Positions 17,261 to 26,569 are shown, counted from the stretch's first letter. The stretch is DNA of 64,000 nucleotides from Bradyrhizobium zhanjiangense (GCF_004114935.1 NZ_CP022221.1:6903001-6967000); one strand, 5' to 3'. Program-made: numbers and translations. Notes: generated by a model not told the origin, from the sequence alone.

Positions 17261-18532
17261 ATGAACGCGTCGGTGACACGGCGGAATGCCATCCTCGGCA
17301 TCACCGCCGCGGCCACATCGCTCGCCGCACCTTCGATCCTGCGCGCGCAATCGGCGGGCCGCATTGTCGTGGTCGGCGGCGGCTTTGGCGGCGCGACTTG
17401 CGCCCGCGCACTCAAGCGCGCTGACGCGAAATTGCAGATTACCCTGATCGAGCCGAACAGGACTTTCATCTCCTGCCCCTTCAGCAACGAGGTAATCGCG
17501 GGCCTGCGCGATATGGAAGCGCAGCAGTTCGGTTACGATAAGCTCGCCGCCGAGGGCATCAGCGTCGTCGCTCAGGCTGCGACGACCATCGACACGCAAA
17601 AGCGCAGCGTGACGGCCGCCGATGGCGAAGCGTTTGGTTATGACCGTCTCGTGCTCTCGCCCGGTATCGACTTCCATGTCGAGGCTCTGCCCGGCTACGA
17701 CGACGCTGCGTCGGAAAAGATGCCCCACGCCTGGAAAGCTGGTCCGCAGACACTGCTGCTGCGCAGGCAGTTGGAGGCGATGGCGGACGGTGGCACGGTC
17801 GCGATTGCGATCCCGGCCAATCCCTCGCGTTGCCCGCCGGCACCTTACGAGCGCGCCAGCCTGATCGCGCATTATCTCAAGACCACGAAGCCACGCTCGA
17901 AAGTCCTGATCCTCGATGCCAAGGACGCCTTCTCCCAGCAGCGGCTATTCGAGAGAGCTTGGAAAGAGCTCTACGGCGACATGATCGAGCGCGTCGCGCT
18001 GTCGCAAGGCGGCCGCGTCACCTCGGTCGATGCGGCGAGCAAGACCATCGTCACCGAGTTCGGCAACTACACGCCTGACGTTGCCAACGTCATTCCGCCG
18101 CAGCGCGCCGGGCGCATTGCCGAGATCGCAGGCGCTGCGGATGCCACCGGCTGGTGCCCGATTGATCCTGTCACTTTCGAATCGAAGCTCGTCAAAGACA
18201 TCCACGTCATCGGCGACGCCTGCCTCGGCGGCGGCATTCCCAAATCGGCTTCCGCTGCAAGCGCGCAAGGCAAGGCTTGCGCCGCCGCGATCATCGCTTT
18301 GCTCGCGGGCCGCACGCCGGAAGCGCCGCGGCTGACGGGCGTCTGCTACACCACCGTCGCACCTGGCTACGGCTTTTCGCTTGCCGGCAACTACCAGCCG
18401 AAAGGCGACATCTTCGCCGAGGTCGAAGGCGGCGCGACCAGCCCGGTCGATGCCCCGCGCGAGCTGCGCACCCGCGAGGCAGCCGAGGCGGAGCACTGGT
18501 TTCAAACCATTACGGCGGATTGTTTTGGCTAA
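17261..18532 (+). CDS. soxF: Flavocytochrome c sulfide dehydrogenase flavoprotein subunit (FccB/SoxF-like)
   Basis: Periplasmic FAD protein of 423 residues that oxidises sulfide or a Sox intermediate and passes electrons to a c-type cytochrome. A twin-arginine signal (TRRNAILGITAAATS) precedes the Rossmann motif VVVGGGFGGATCARAL. Family cysteines are present in FISCPFSNEVIAG (near the covalent-flavin position), in SRCPPAPYERA and in TGVCYTTVAPGYGFS, and the second FAD motif reads HVIGDACLGGGIPKSASAA. The start at 17261 lies clear of the iorB terminator. No cytochrome subunit gene is adjacent; the SoxX-like cytochrome at 18732 could be its partner. Confidence 0.88.
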   Translation: MNASVTRRNAILGITAAATSLAAPSILRAQSAGRIVVVGGGFGGATCARALKRADAKLQITLIEPNRTFISCPFSNEVIAGLRDMEAQQFGYDKLAAEGISVVAQAATTIDTQKRSVTAADGEAFGYDRLVLSPGIDFHVEALPGYDDAASEKMPHAWKAGPQTLLLRRQLEAMADGGTVAIAIPANPSRCPPAPYERASLIAHYLKTTKPRSKVLILDAKDAFSQQRLFERAWKELYGDMIERVALSQGGRVTSVDAASKTIVTEFGNYTPDVANVIPPQRAGRIAEIAGAADATGWCPIDPVTFESKLVKDIHVIGDACLGGGIPKSASAASAQGKACAAAIIALLAGRTPEAPRLTGVCYTTVAPGYGFSLAGNYQPKGDIFAEVEGGATSPVDAPRELRTREAAEAEHWFQTITADCFG

Positions 18533-18571
18533 TGCAATGGTGAGACGAAGCTGTCACCACCAATCCGGTGC

Positions 18572-18692
18572 GCTCCCTCCCCCGCCTGCGGGGGAGTGCT
18601 GGGGAGAGGGTTTCTACACAATCGAGAACCCCCAAGAGGAAAGAGCCCTCACCCGCGCCTTCGGCGCGACCTCTCCCGCAAGCGGGAGAGGT
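18572..18692 (+). repeat. Two-armed GC palindrome repeat, copy 2
   Basis: Left arm CCTCCCCCGCCTGCGGGGGA, inner AGAGGGTTTCTAC and AGAGGAAAGAGCCCTCACCC, right arm CCTCTCCCGCAAGCGGGAGA. It fills the gap between soxF and soxX and ends about 40 bases before the soxX start, so it may end or attenuate the soxF transcript. Confidence 0.8.
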
Positions 18693-18731
18693 AAGTGGAG
18701 CTCGCGGCTAGATTTCTCGTCACACAACCGA

Positions 18732-19169
18732 TTGATTGTCGCTGCGCTGGTCGCAGCAAATCTTACACTTGCGGGTGGTGCGACTGCCAAAGACCTAGTG
18801 CCTTACAAGATCGTTAGCGATGGCATTCCGGCTTCCCTCACGGGCTCGCCGGGCGATGCCGCGCGCGGACGCGCGCTGGTGCTGGCACGCACGACGACTT
18901 GCATCCTCTGCCATTCCGGTCCCTTCCCGGAAACGCGTTTCCAAGGTGATCTTGCGCCCGATCTCACCGGTGCCGGGAACCGCTGGACGGCGAGCCAGTT
19001 ACGGCTTCGGCTGGTCGATGCGTCGCGCTTCAACCCGCAGACCATCATGCCGTCCTACTATCGCAAGGATGACCTCGTGCGTGTTGGACGCAGTTTCGCC
19101 GGCAAGCCAATATTATCGGCTGCGGAGATCGAGGACATCGTGGCCTTTCTTGCAACGCTTCGGGACTAG
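18732..19169 (+). CDS. soxX: Sulfur-oxidation monoheme cytochrome c SoxX
   Basis: Periplasmic monoheme cytochrome that pairs with SoxA to attach thiosulfate to the SoxY carrier. The single heme site is CILCH (about residues 57-61), with a distal methionine available in IMPSYY and the SoxX-type segments FQGDLAPDLTGAGNRW, LRLRLVDASRFNPQTIMPSYY and AAEIEDIVAFLATL. The start is uncertain: the TTG at 18732 gives a good signal peptide (IVAALVAANLTLAGGATA) and 145 residues but has no clear ribosome site; the frame stays open upstream into the repeat. soxY follows 8 bases later. Confidence 0.85.
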   Translation: MIVAALVAANLTLAGGATAKDLVPYKIVSDGIPASLTGSPGDAARGRALVLARTTTCILCHSGPFPETRFQGDLAPDLTGAGNRWTASQLRLRLVDASRFNPQTIMPSYYRKDDLVRVGRSFAGKPILSAAEIEDIVAFLATLRD

Positions 19170-19177
19170 GACTGATC

Positions 19178-19645
19178 ATGCCGACCACGCGACGCCAATT
19201 CTTGAGCCTTGCCGGCAGCGTGACGGCCGCCGGCGCGATCCCAATCATCGCGCTGCGGCCGCTCGAGGCGACGCCGGCGATGCTCACCACCGCGATCCGC
19301 AATATCGTCGGTGAGGCACAAATTCGCACCGGCAAGGTCAAGCTCGACATTCCACCGCTGGTCGAGAACGGCAACACGGTGCCGATGACGGTGAGCGTCG
19401 CAAGCCCGATGACGGCGGACGATTACGTCAAGACCATCCACGTCTTCAACGAGAAGAACCCGCAGCCGAACATCGGCAATTTCCATCTCGGCCCTTCGTC
19501 CGGCCGCGCCCAGGTCTCGACCCGGATCCGGCTCGCCGACAGCCAGAAGGTGGTGGCGATCGCGCGTCTGTCCGACGATACCTTCTGGCAGGTCGCCGCC
19601 GACGTCGTCGTGACGTTGGCCGCCTGCACCGAGGAGATCAACTGA
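19178..19645 (+). CDS. soxY: Sulfur carrier protein SoxY, atypical C-terminus
   Basis: Periplasmic carrier that holds sulfur intermediates on a C-terminal cysteine while other Sox enzymes act on them. It is 155 residues with a twin-arginine signal (TTRRQFLSLAGSV) and the SoxY fold (IRTGKVKLDIPPLVENGNTV, VFNEKNPQPNIGNFHLGPSS). Classical SoxY ends in a mobile GGCGG arm; here the only terminal cysteine is C150 in VTLAACTEEIN, without the glycines and with five residues after it. The gene overlaps soxZ by one base (TGATG), which fits a SoxYZ complex. Confidence 0.88.
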   Translation: MPTTRRQFLSLAGSVTAAGAIPIIALRPLEATPAMLTTAIRNIVGEAQIRTGKVKLDIPPLVENGNTVPMTVSVASPMTADDYVKTIHVFNEKNPQPNIGNFHLGPSSGRAQVSTRIRLADSQKVVAIARLSDDTFWQVAADVVVTLAACTEEIN

Positions 19646-19962
19646 TGGCCGCCCTCATCAACGCTCCCGCAAAGGCCAAACGCGGCGAGATCATCGAGAT
19701 CCGCACGCTGACCTCGCACATCATGGAGACCGGCTTCCGCCACACCGCGGACGGCAAGCTGGTGCCGCGCGACATCATCACGAGCTTCACCTGCCGCTAC
19801 AACGGCGCCGAGATCTTTCGCGCCGATCTCTTTCCCGCGATCGCCGCGAATCCATATTTGTCGTTCTTCACGGTAGCCAAGGAGAGCGGCAAGTTCGAGT
19901 TCGAATGGATCGGCGACAACGGCTATTCGTCCACCGCATCAGCATCGATCATCGTCGAATGA
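19645..19962 (+). CDS. soxZ: Sulfur-oxidation protein SoxZ
   Basis: Small beta-sandwich partner of SoxY (105 residues). Recognisable by RGEIIEIRTLTSHIMETGFRH, the IITSFTCRYNG segment, ADLFPAIAANPYLSFF and the closing DNGYSSTASASIIVE. It has no signal peptide, as usual: it is exported by the twin-arginine route attached to SoxY. Start and stop overlap with soxY and soxA (TGATG and ATGA), so soxYZA is tightly coupled. Confidence 0.93.
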   Translation: MAALINAPAKAKRGEIIEIRTLTSHIMETGFRHTADGKLVPRDIITSFTCRYNGAEIFRADLFPAIAANPYLSFFTVAKESGKFEFEWIGDNGYSSTASASIIVE

Positions 19963-20738
19963 AGTCTTGGCGCGCGATAGCGGTGGCGGCGCTGACCGCC
20001 ACAGTCCCTGCCCTCCTCGCAGGTGAAATCCCGCCCGAGGCGCGCCGCTCCGGCTATTCCTTCATGGGACCCGACACGCGCGCGATGCAGGATGATGATA
20101 CGTCCAATCCGGGCATGCTGTTCGTGCTCGACGGTCAGGCACTGTGGGGAAAGAAGACCGGCAGTGCAGAGAAATCCTGCGCAGATTGCCATGGCGATGC
20201 ACGTAGCAGCATGAATGGTGTCGCGGCGCGCTATCCGGCTTTCGACAAGGCGCTCGGCCGTCCCGTCACGCTCGACCAGCGCATCAACCTCTGTCGCGAC
20301 AATCACCAGCAGGCGACGCCGCTGCCCTATGAGAGCCGCGACCTGCTGGCGTTGTCCGCCTTCGTCGCCCATCAATCGCGCGGCGTTCCGATCACCGCTG
20401 GCGATGATCCGCAGGTAAAACCCTTCATCGAACAGGGCCGCGACCTCTTCATGCAGCGCGAGGGCCAGCTCAATCTCGCCTGCGCCAATTGCCATGACGA
20501 CAATTTCGACAAACGCCTTGCCGGCGCGCCGATCACGCAGGGACAGCCGACCGGCTATCCGCTCTACCGCCTGGAATGGCAGACGCTGGGTTCGCTGGAG
20601 CGGCGGTTGCGCAGCTGCATGACCGGGGTGCGCGCTCAGGCTTATGATTACGGTTCGCCCGAGCTTGTCGCGCTCGAGCTTTATCTGATGTCGCGAGGGC
20701 GCGGCCTGCCGATCGAGACGCCCGCGGTGCGGCCGTAG
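19959..20738 (+). CDS. soxA: Sulfur-oxidation diheme cytochrome c SoxA
   Basis: Periplasmic diheme cytochrome (259 residues) that with SoxX joins thiosulfate oxidatively to SoxY. Signal peptide WRAIAVAALTATVPALLAG. Two heme sites: CADCH (residues 74-78) and CANCH (about 181-185). The family cysteine that ligands the active heme as a persulfide is present in RRLRSCMTGVRA, and INLCRDNHQQ matches the conserved region. Its ATG overlaps the soxZ stop. The sox genes stop here: soxB and soxCD do not follow, and the next gene is convergent and unrelated. Confidence 0.92.
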   Translation: MKSWRAIAVAALTATVPALLAGEIPPEARRSGYSFMGPDTRAMQDDDTSNPGMLFVLDGQALWGKKTGSAEKSCADCHGDARSSMNGVAARYPAFDKALGRPVTLDQRINLCRDNHQQATPLPYESRDLLALSAFVAHQSRGVPITAGDDPQVKPFIEQGRDLFMQREGQLNLACANCHDDNFDKRLAGAPITQGQPTGYPLYRLEWQTLGSLERRLRSCMTGVRAQAYDYGSPELVALELYLMSRGRGLPIETPAVRP

Positions 20739-20765
20739 GCGATAACGGCCTGGACTGGCTGTCGT

Positions 20766-21464
20766 CTAAGCCGTCGAAGCCTTCATCGCCTCCAGGACTG
20801 CGGCCGAGCTAGCGACCCAGCCGAAGATACCGCCCTGGGCCTTGATCATCTTCAGGCCCATCTCGTGAAACTCGGGAAAGTAGGATGCGCAGCCGTCGGA
20901 GATGACGACGCAGCGATAGCCGCGGTCGTTGGCCTCACGCACGGTGGTGTTGACGCAGACTTCCGTGGTGACGCCGCACACCAGCAAATTCTCGATGCCG
21001 TATTTCTCCAAGACGTTGCCGAGCTCGGTGGCGTAGAATGCACCCTTGCCCGGCTTGTCGATCACGATCTCGCTGTCGAGCGGATAGAGCTCGGGAATGA
21101 TGTCGTGGCCGGCCTCGCCGCGGATGAGGATGCGCCCCATCGGGCCGGGATCGCCGATGCGCAACGACGGCGCACCGCGCTCGACCTTCGCCGGCGGCGC
21201 GTCGGAGAGATCGGGGAGATGGCCTTCCCGGGTGTGGATCACCAGCATGCCGGTGTCGCGCGCGGCCTTTAGCACCGCGCCGATCGGCTTCACCGCGCGC
21301 CCGAGCTGACTGACGTCGTTGCCCAGCGTCTCGCCGAAGCCGCCGGGCTCGAGAAAATCGCGCTGCATGTCGATGATGAGAAGCGCGGTGGCGGGCCAGT
21401 CGAGCGTGATCGGCTCGGGCTCGGCGCTGATGACGCCCTTTGTCGGCTTGGCTGAGTTCAACAT
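20766..21464 (-). CDS. Isochorismatase-family cysteine hydrolase (biuret amidohydrolase-like)
   Basis: A 232-residue cytoplasmic hydrolase with the catalytic triad of the family: Asp32 in IDMQRDF, Lys137 in IDKPGKG and Cys170 in [12 protein letters not shown]. The sequence around [30 protein letters not shown] and [12 protein letters not shown] is very like the biuret amidohydrolase of rhizobia, which turns biuret into allophanate. Other members cleave ureidoacrylate or carbamoyl compounds, so the substrate is tentative. No urea- or allophanate-degradation genes are beside it. It converges on soxA. Confidence 0.85.
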   Translation of the reverse strand: MLNSAKPTKGVISAEPEPITLDWPATALLIIDMQRDFLEPGGFGETLGNDVSQLGRAVKPIGAVLKAARDTGMLVIHTREGHLPDLSDAPPAKVERGAPSLRIGDPGPMGRILIRGEAGHDIIPELYPLDSEIVIDKPGKGAFYATELGNVLEKYGIENLLVCGVTTEVCVNTTVREANDRGYRCVVISDGCASYFPEFHEMGLKMIKAQGGIFGWVASSAAVLEAMKASTA

Positions 21465-21836
21465 GACGCAGGCCCCGCGAGAACTCTCTTGGCCAGGAGT
21501 TCTGCAAGCGCCGTGCCATTGTGTACAATTGCGATGGGGCGCGGGCAGCGATGGAATTTGCTGTTTAGTCAGTCGGTTACGTCGAGTGTCGACGTCTGCT
21601 TATTCCCTGTGCGACGGCTTTGCGGCGTGCATTTGCTCAAGGGATGAGCGGGGAAGGACGGTCTTCTTTCCTTCTCCCTTGTGGGAGAAGGTGGCGCGAA
21701 GCGCCGGATGAGGGGCCTCTATCCGCACGCACCATTAGTGAGCGTCACTCGCGGAGAGAGACCCCTCACCCGTCTCGCCGCTATCGCGGCGAGCCACCCT
21801 CTCCCACAAGGGGAGAGGGTGAAGCGTCATCGCTCG
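21465..21836. other. Intergenic region with a palindrome repeat
   Basis: 372 bases between the start of the cysteine hydrolase gene and the stop of the hotdog protein gene. The right half is the repeat at 21669-21820; the left part presumably holds the hydrolase promoter, but no clear boxes are seen and no gene is supported. Confidence 0.5.
21669..21820. repeat. Two-armed GC palindrome repeat, copy 3 (TTGTGG variant)
   Basis: Left arm CCTTCTCCCTTGTGGGAGAA, right arm CCCTCTCCCACAAGGGGAGA, with inner GATGAGGGGCC and GAGACCCCTCACCC. The arms use TTGTGG/CCACAA in place of the TTGCGG/CCGCAA centre of the other copies, so this is a second subtype of the same architecture. Confidence 0.75.
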
Positions 21837-22784
21837 TCACGCCCCGTACAGCCGCCGATACTCGTCCTCATACGGCGCATACGACTCCTTCAGCGTCGCC
21901 ATGTTCAGCAGCATGGTCGCTACCATCGTGCCCGCCTTGTCGAACACACGCGTCTTGGCCCAGGCGCTCTCCGTGCGGCGGCTGCCGGAGAGCGCGACCA
22001 CCTCCCGCTCGACCTCATAGTCCTCATCGACGAAGAGCGGCCCCCGCACCAGCCTGATCTCCTGATCGGCGAACAGGCCGACCGCCGGGCCCTTGGCCGG
22101 CAGCGGATCGTCCTTGGAGCGGTACTGGAACAGCACGCTCAGCATCTCCATCGGGATAACAGGCTTGCGCCACGGATTGTCGGTGCCGGAATAGTACGGC
22201 GAGTTTTCGGTAATCACGGCGAGCTTCTGCCGGAGAGAGAACGGATAGAGGTCGCCCATGATCTGGTCGAACGCCATCCGCACCGTCTGCCGCCTGCTCG
22301 TCTGCGCCACCTTTACGTCGCGCAGGATCACGGGATCGGCGAGCGGCTTGAGCTCGCCAAGGCGTGCTTCGAGCGCGGTCGCTGCGTGCGGCTCGCCGAC
22401 CGAGGCTGTGCCGCGCAGCACCTCGGTGCCATCGCGCTTGACCATCTGGATCTGGCATTGGCGGGTAGCAGGCAGCGGCTTCGACAGGATCGCCTGCACC
22501 TCCTCACCCTCATAGCAGACGCTGCGGTAATGCGCGGAGAGGCACCCCGTTTCGAACCAGGCGCGTCCCCACAGCCGTTCGCCGAGCGGCGCGAACTGGC
22601 TGAAATGCGTCGGCCCCTCGATGGTGCCGCCCTTGAAGCCGAGCTTCTGTGCGGTTGCGTCGTCATGGATCGAGGCGTGCGCGTCGTAAGTTTGCGCTTG
22701 CAGCATCTGGCGCGGCCGGCGCCACGGCCCGATCAGGGCCTCGGCCGTCTCAGTGATCTCGGTGTCGAATGCGTTTGCAGCCAT
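21837..22784 (-). CDS. Hotdog-fold (MaoC-like) protein of unknown function
   Basis: A 315-residue cytoplasmic protein. The N-terminal half resembles a MaoC-type hotdog domain (HASIHDDATAQKLGFKGGTI, then EGPTHFSQFAPLGERLWG), where the family places its hydratase residues; the C-terminal half probably forms a second hotdog (MLSVLFQYRS, AVGLFADQEIRL, TESAWAKTRVFDKAG). The start at 22784 has GGAGA seven bases before; another ATG lies four codons upstream. It is divergent from the large oxidoreductase at 22949. MaoC-like proteins act on acyl-CoA substrates, but no specific reaction can be assigned. Confidence 0.75.
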   Translation of the reverse strand: MAANAFDTEITETAEALIGPWRRPRQMLQAQTYDAHASIHDDATAQKLGFKGGTIEGPTHFSQFAPLGERLWGRAWFETGCLSAHYRSVCYEGEEVQAILSKPLPATRQCQIQMVKRDGTEVLRGTASVGEPHAATALEARLGELKPLADPVILRDVKVAQTSRRQTVRMAFDQIMGDLYPFSLRQKLAVITENSPYYSGTDNPWRKPVIPMEMLSVLFQYRSKDDPLPAKGPAVGLFADQEIRLVRGPLFVDEDYEVEREVVALSGSRRTESAWAKTRVFDKAGTMVATMLLNMATLKESYAPYEDEYRRLYGA

Positions 22785-22948
22785 GGTGTTCTCCACAAGC
22801 AGCCATGACTAGCAGGAGCGCCACGGATGCGGCCAGCGATATTGACTTCGCCCGTGCATGCTTTTGACTGTCACAATTCGCGTCGCGCCGCCGCAATCCT
22901 TCCCGCAGCGCAAACCCCACACCCGAACGAGAGCCGAGGACTTCCGAA

Positions 22949-25900
22949 ATGACGCTGATGCAGGTCGAGCTGGACGATAAATACCGGCTCGAATCGAAGC
23001 GGATCTTCCTGTCCGGCACCCAGGCCCTGGTCCGCTTGCCGATGTTGCAGCGCGAACGCGACCGGCTCCAGGGCCTCAACACCGGCGGCTTCATCTCGGG
23101 TTATCGCGGTTCCCCACTCGGCATGTACGACCACGCGCTGTGGCGCGCGAAGTCTTTCCTCCAGCAGCATGACATAGCCTTCGTCCCCGGCCTGAACGAG
23201 GATCTGGCCGCGACCGCCGTCTGGGGCAGCCAGCAGGTCGGCCTGTTTCCCGGCGCCAAGGTCGATGGCGTGTTCGGCATCTGGTACGGCAAGGGGCCGG
23301 GCGTCGATCGCTCGGTCGATGCGCTCAAGCACGCCAACGCAGCGGGCACCTCGCTCAATGGCGGCGTGCTGGCGCTGGCCGGCGACGACCATGGCTGCCA
23401 GTCCTCGACGCTGGCGCATCAGAGCGAGCAGGTGTTCGCCGCGGCGCTGATCCCCGTGATCAATCCCGCCACGCTCCAGGATTATCTCGACCTCGGCCTC
23501 TACGGCTTTGCGTTGTCGCGCTTCTCCGGCTGCTGGGTCGGCTTCAAGGCGATCAGCGAGACCGTGGAGAGTTCGGCATCGATCTACAGCGATCCCGAAC
23601 GCATCAAGATCGTGCTCCCCGACGATTTCGAGATGCCGCCCGGCGGCCTCAACATCCGCTGGCCGGATCCACCGCTGGACGCCGAGAGGCGCCTGTTCGG
23701 CCCGAAAATGGAAGCGGTGCAGGCTTTCGCCCGCGCCAACCAGCTCGACCGCATCGTGCTCGATTCCAAGCCCGCGCGGCTCGGCATCGTCGCCACCGGC
23801 AAGGCCTATCTCGACCTGCGCCAGGCGCTCGCCGACTTGGGGATCACCGACAAGGACGCGCAGGATCTCGGCCTGCGCATCTACAAGGTCGCGATGACCT
23901 GGCCGCTGGAGGAAAGCGGCGCCAAGCGTTTCGCCGAGGGCCTTCAGGAGGTCCTCGTGGTCGAGGAGAAGCGCGGCTTCATCGAAGACCAGCTCATGCG
24001 CATCCTCTACAACATCGATGCGTCCAGGCGCCCGACCGTCACGGGCAAGCGTGACGAGCGCGGCGCACCGCTGCTGCCGAGCGAGGGCGAGCTGACGCCG
24101 ACCATCGTCGCCTCTGCGCTGGTGGCGCGCTTACGTAAGCTCGGCCACCACAGCCCGGTGCTGGAGCAGCGCCTGGCGCGGCTCGAGGCGTTCGACAACC
24201 CTGTCACCACCAGCGCGCCAATCAAGCTCGCGCGCACGCCGTTCTTCTGCTCGGGCTGCCCGCACAACTCCTCGACACGCGTGCCCGAAGGAAGCCGCGC
24301 CATGGCCGGCATCGGCTGCCACGGCATGGCCCTGAGCATGCCGACCCGCCGCACCGATTTGATCTCGCACATGGGCGCCGAAGGTGTGAACTGGATCGGG
24401 CAATCGCCCTTCACCACCGAGAAGCACATCTTCCAGAATCTGGGCGACGGCACCTATACCCACTCAGGTCTTCTCGCGCTACGCGCCGCTTCCGCCGCCG
24501 GCATCAACATCACCTACAAGATCCTCTACAATGACGCCGTCGCCATGACCGGCGGCCAACCGGCCGAAGGCAGCTTCAACGTCGCGCAAATCGCGCATCA
24601 GGTCTGGGCCGAAGGCGTCAAGCGTCTTGCGATCGTCTCGGACGATCCGAGCAAATATCCGCAAGGAAATTACTTCCCGCACGGCGCGACCATCCATCAC
24701 CGCCGCGAGCTCGACGCCGTGCAGCGCGAGCTGCGCGACATCAAGGGTCTCACGGTCATCATCTACGACCAGACTTGCGCCGCCGAAAAGCGCCGCCGCC
24801 GCAAGCGCGGGCTCTATCCCGATCCCGCCAAACGCGCTTTCATCAACGAGCTCGTCTGCGAAGGCTGCGGCGATTGCTCTCAGGCCTCCAACTGCGTCTC
24901 GGTACAACCGCTGGAGACCGAGTTCGGCCGCAAGCGTCAGATCGACCAGTCGAACTGCAACAAGGACTTTTCCTGCGTCGAGGGCTTTTGCCCGAGTTTT
25001 GTCACCGTGCATGGCGGCAGCCTGAAGCGCGTGAAGACGTCAGCGGTCGATTCCGGCCAGCTGTTCGCCGACCTGCCGCTACCGCCGGCGCGCGAGCTGG
25101 ACGGTCCCTACAACATCCTCGTCACCGGCATCGGTGGCACCGGCGTCATCACCATCGGCGCGCTGCTCGGCATGGCCGCCCATGTCGACGGCCGCGGCTG
25201 CTCGGCGCTCGACTTCACCGGCCTGTCGCAGAAAAACGGCGCCGTGATGAGCCATGTCCGCATCGCGCCGAAGCCGGAAGACATCTCCGCCGTCCGCATC
25301 ACCACCGGCGGCGCCGACGTCATCCTCGGCTGCGACATGATCGTCTCAGCCGGTCCCACTGCGCTGAGCCGCGCCGAGCGCGGCGTGACCAGGGCCTATA
25401 TCAACGCCGACCTGCAGCCGACCGCGAGCTTCGTGCAAAACCCCGATCTCGATTTCGAGATGGGCGCGATGCAAACCGTGCTGCGCGACGCGATCGGCGA
25501 CAAGAACCTCGACATCATCGACGCGACAGGCATTGCCGCCGCGCTGATGGGCGATAGCATCGCGACCAATCCCTTCATGCTCGGCTTCGCCTTCCAGAAG
25601 GGCGCGATCCCGCTGTCGCTGGAGGCCCTGCTCCGCGCCATTGAGATCAACGGCGCCGCGATCGAGATGAACAAGCTCGCCTTCACCTGGGGCCGTCTCG
25701 CCGCCCACGACATGTCGCGGGTGCGCAGCGTGCTCCAATTCAAGAACAGAGCGGCCGCGCCGACGAAGTCCCTCGACGATGTCATTGCGACCCGCGCCGA
25801 GTTCCTGACTGGCTATCAGGATAAGGCCTATGCCGAGCGCTACCTCGCAGCTGTCGCCAAGGTGCGCAAGGCGGAGAGCGCGGCCTCGCCGCGCTCCACG

Positions 25901-26425
25901 GAACTGACGCAGGCCGTCGCAAAGAACCTGTTCAAGCTGATGGCCTACAAGGACGAGTATGAGGTCGCGCGGCTCTATACCGACGGCAGCTTTGCCAAGA
26001 AGGTGTCGGAAAAATTCGACGGCGACTTCACGCTGAAATACCACCTGGCGCCACCGATCTTTGCGAAGCGCGATAACGCGACGGGCCGGCTCCAGAAGCA
26101 GGAGTTCGGCGGCTGGATGATCCACGCTTTCCGCGTTCTCGCGAGGCTCAAATTCCTGCGCGGCACCGCGTTCGATCCGTTCGGCCGCACCGAGGAGCGC
26201 AAGACAGAGCGCAAGCTGATCGAGAATTATCTCGGCATGATCGATCAGCGGATTGCGAGACTGAAGGCCGAGCAGATCCCGCTGCTGGCACAGCTTGCGC
26301 GCGTGCCGGAGACGATCCGCGGCTTCGGTCACGTCAAGGAAGCCAACATCAAGCAGGCGGCGGCCGAGACAGCACGGCTGGAGGCGGAACTGGAGAACAG
26401 CCGCTTTGCGGCGGCTGCGGAATGA
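22949..26425 (+). CDS. Indolepyruvate ferredoxin oxidoreductase-type fused 2-oxoacid oxidoreductase
   Basis: A 1158-residue single-chain enzyme that uses thiamine diphosphate, CoA and iron-sulfur clusters to decarboxylate 2-oxoacids such as indolepyruvate and reduce ferredoxin. The order is pyrimidine-binding domain (NTGGFISGYRGSPLG, EDLAATAVWGSQQ), transketolase C-like domain, ThDP-binding domain (FFCSGCPHNSSTRVPEGS, MGAEGVNWIGQSPF, YNDAVAMTGGQPAEG), a cysteine-rich ferredoxin-like segment (CEGCGDCSQASNC, DFSCVEGFCPSF) and a gamma domain (VTGIGGTGVITIGALLG). Domain order and length match the fused alphaproteobacterial type found in aerobes. It could serve amino-acid breakdown. It is divergent from the hotdog-protein gene. 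Confidence 0.92.
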   Translation: MTLMQVELDDKYRLESKRIFLSGTQALVRLPMLQRERDRLQGLNTGGFISGYRGSPLGMYDHALWRAKSFLQQHDIAFVPGLNEDLAATAVWGSQQVGLFPGAKVDGVFGIWYGKGPGVDRSVDALKHANAAGTSLNGGVLALAGDDHGCQSSTLAHQSEQVFAAALIPVINPATLQDYLDLGLYGFALSRFSGCWVGFKAISETVESSASIYSDPERIKIVLPDDFEMPPGGLNIRWPDPPLDAERRLFGPKMEAVQAFARANQLDRIVLDSKPARLGIVATGKAYLDLRQALADLGITDKDAQDLGLRIYKVAMTWPLEESGAKRFAEGLQEVLVVEEKRGFIEDQLMRILYNIDASRRPTVTGKRDERGAPLLPSEGELTPTIVASALVARLRKLGHHSPVLEQRLARLEAFDNPVTTSAPIKLARTPFFCSGCPHNSSTRVPEGSRAMAGIGCHGMALSMPTRRTDLISHMGAEGVNWIGQSPFTTEKHIFQNLGDGTYTHSGLLALRAASAAGINITYKILYNDAVAMTGGQPAEGSFNVAQIAHQVWAEGVKRLAIVSDDPSKYPQGNYFPHGATIHHRRELDAVQRELRDIKGLTVIIYDQTCAAEKRRRRKRGLYPDPAKRAFINELVCEGCGDCSQASNCVSVQPLETEFGRKRQIDQSNCNKDFSCVEGFCPSFVTVHGGSLKRVKTSAVDSGQLFADLPLPPARELDGPYNILVTGIGGTGVITIGALLGMAAHVDGRGCSALDFTGLSQKNGAVMSHVRIAPKPEDISAVRITTGGADVILGCDMIVSAGPTALSRAERGVTRAYINADLQPTASFVQNPDLDFEMGAMQTVLRDAIGDKNLDIIDATGIAAALMGDSIATNPFMLGFAFQKGAIPLSLEALLRAIEINGAAIEMNKLAFTWGRLAAHDMSRVRSVLQFKNRAAAPTKSLDDVIATRAEFLTGYQDKAYAERYLAAVAKVRKAESAASPRSTELTQAVAKNLFKLMAYKDEYEVARLYTDGSFAKKVSEKFDGDFTLKYHLAPPIFAKRDNATGRLQKQEFGGWMIHAFRVLARLKFLRGTAFDPFGRTEERKTERKLIENYLGMIDQRIARLKAEQIPLLAQLARVPETIRGFGHVKEANIKQAAAETARLEAELENSRFAAAAE

Positions 26426-26450
26426 CGGGAAGCGTGAGCTGTCTCTACGC

Positions 26451-26569
26451 CGTCATTGCGAGGAGCTCGCGACAAAATTGCGTAGCAATTTTGCGCTGAT
26501 GCGACGAAGCAATCCAGAGTCTTTCCGCAGAGGTAACCTGGATTGCTTCGCTACGCTCGCAATGACGAG
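26451..26569. repeat. Long palindromic repeat (CGTCATTGCGAGGAGC type)
   Basis: The ends CGTCATTGCGAGGAGC (26451-) and GCTCGCAATGACG (-26569) are inverted, as are GACGAAGCAATCCAG and CTGGATTGCTTCGCT inside. An extra hairpin CAAAATTGC-GTA-GCAATTTTG lies at 26473-26493. This is one of the common intergenic repeats of Bradyrhizobium-like genomes (recalled). It lies between convergent genes. Confidence 0.8.
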
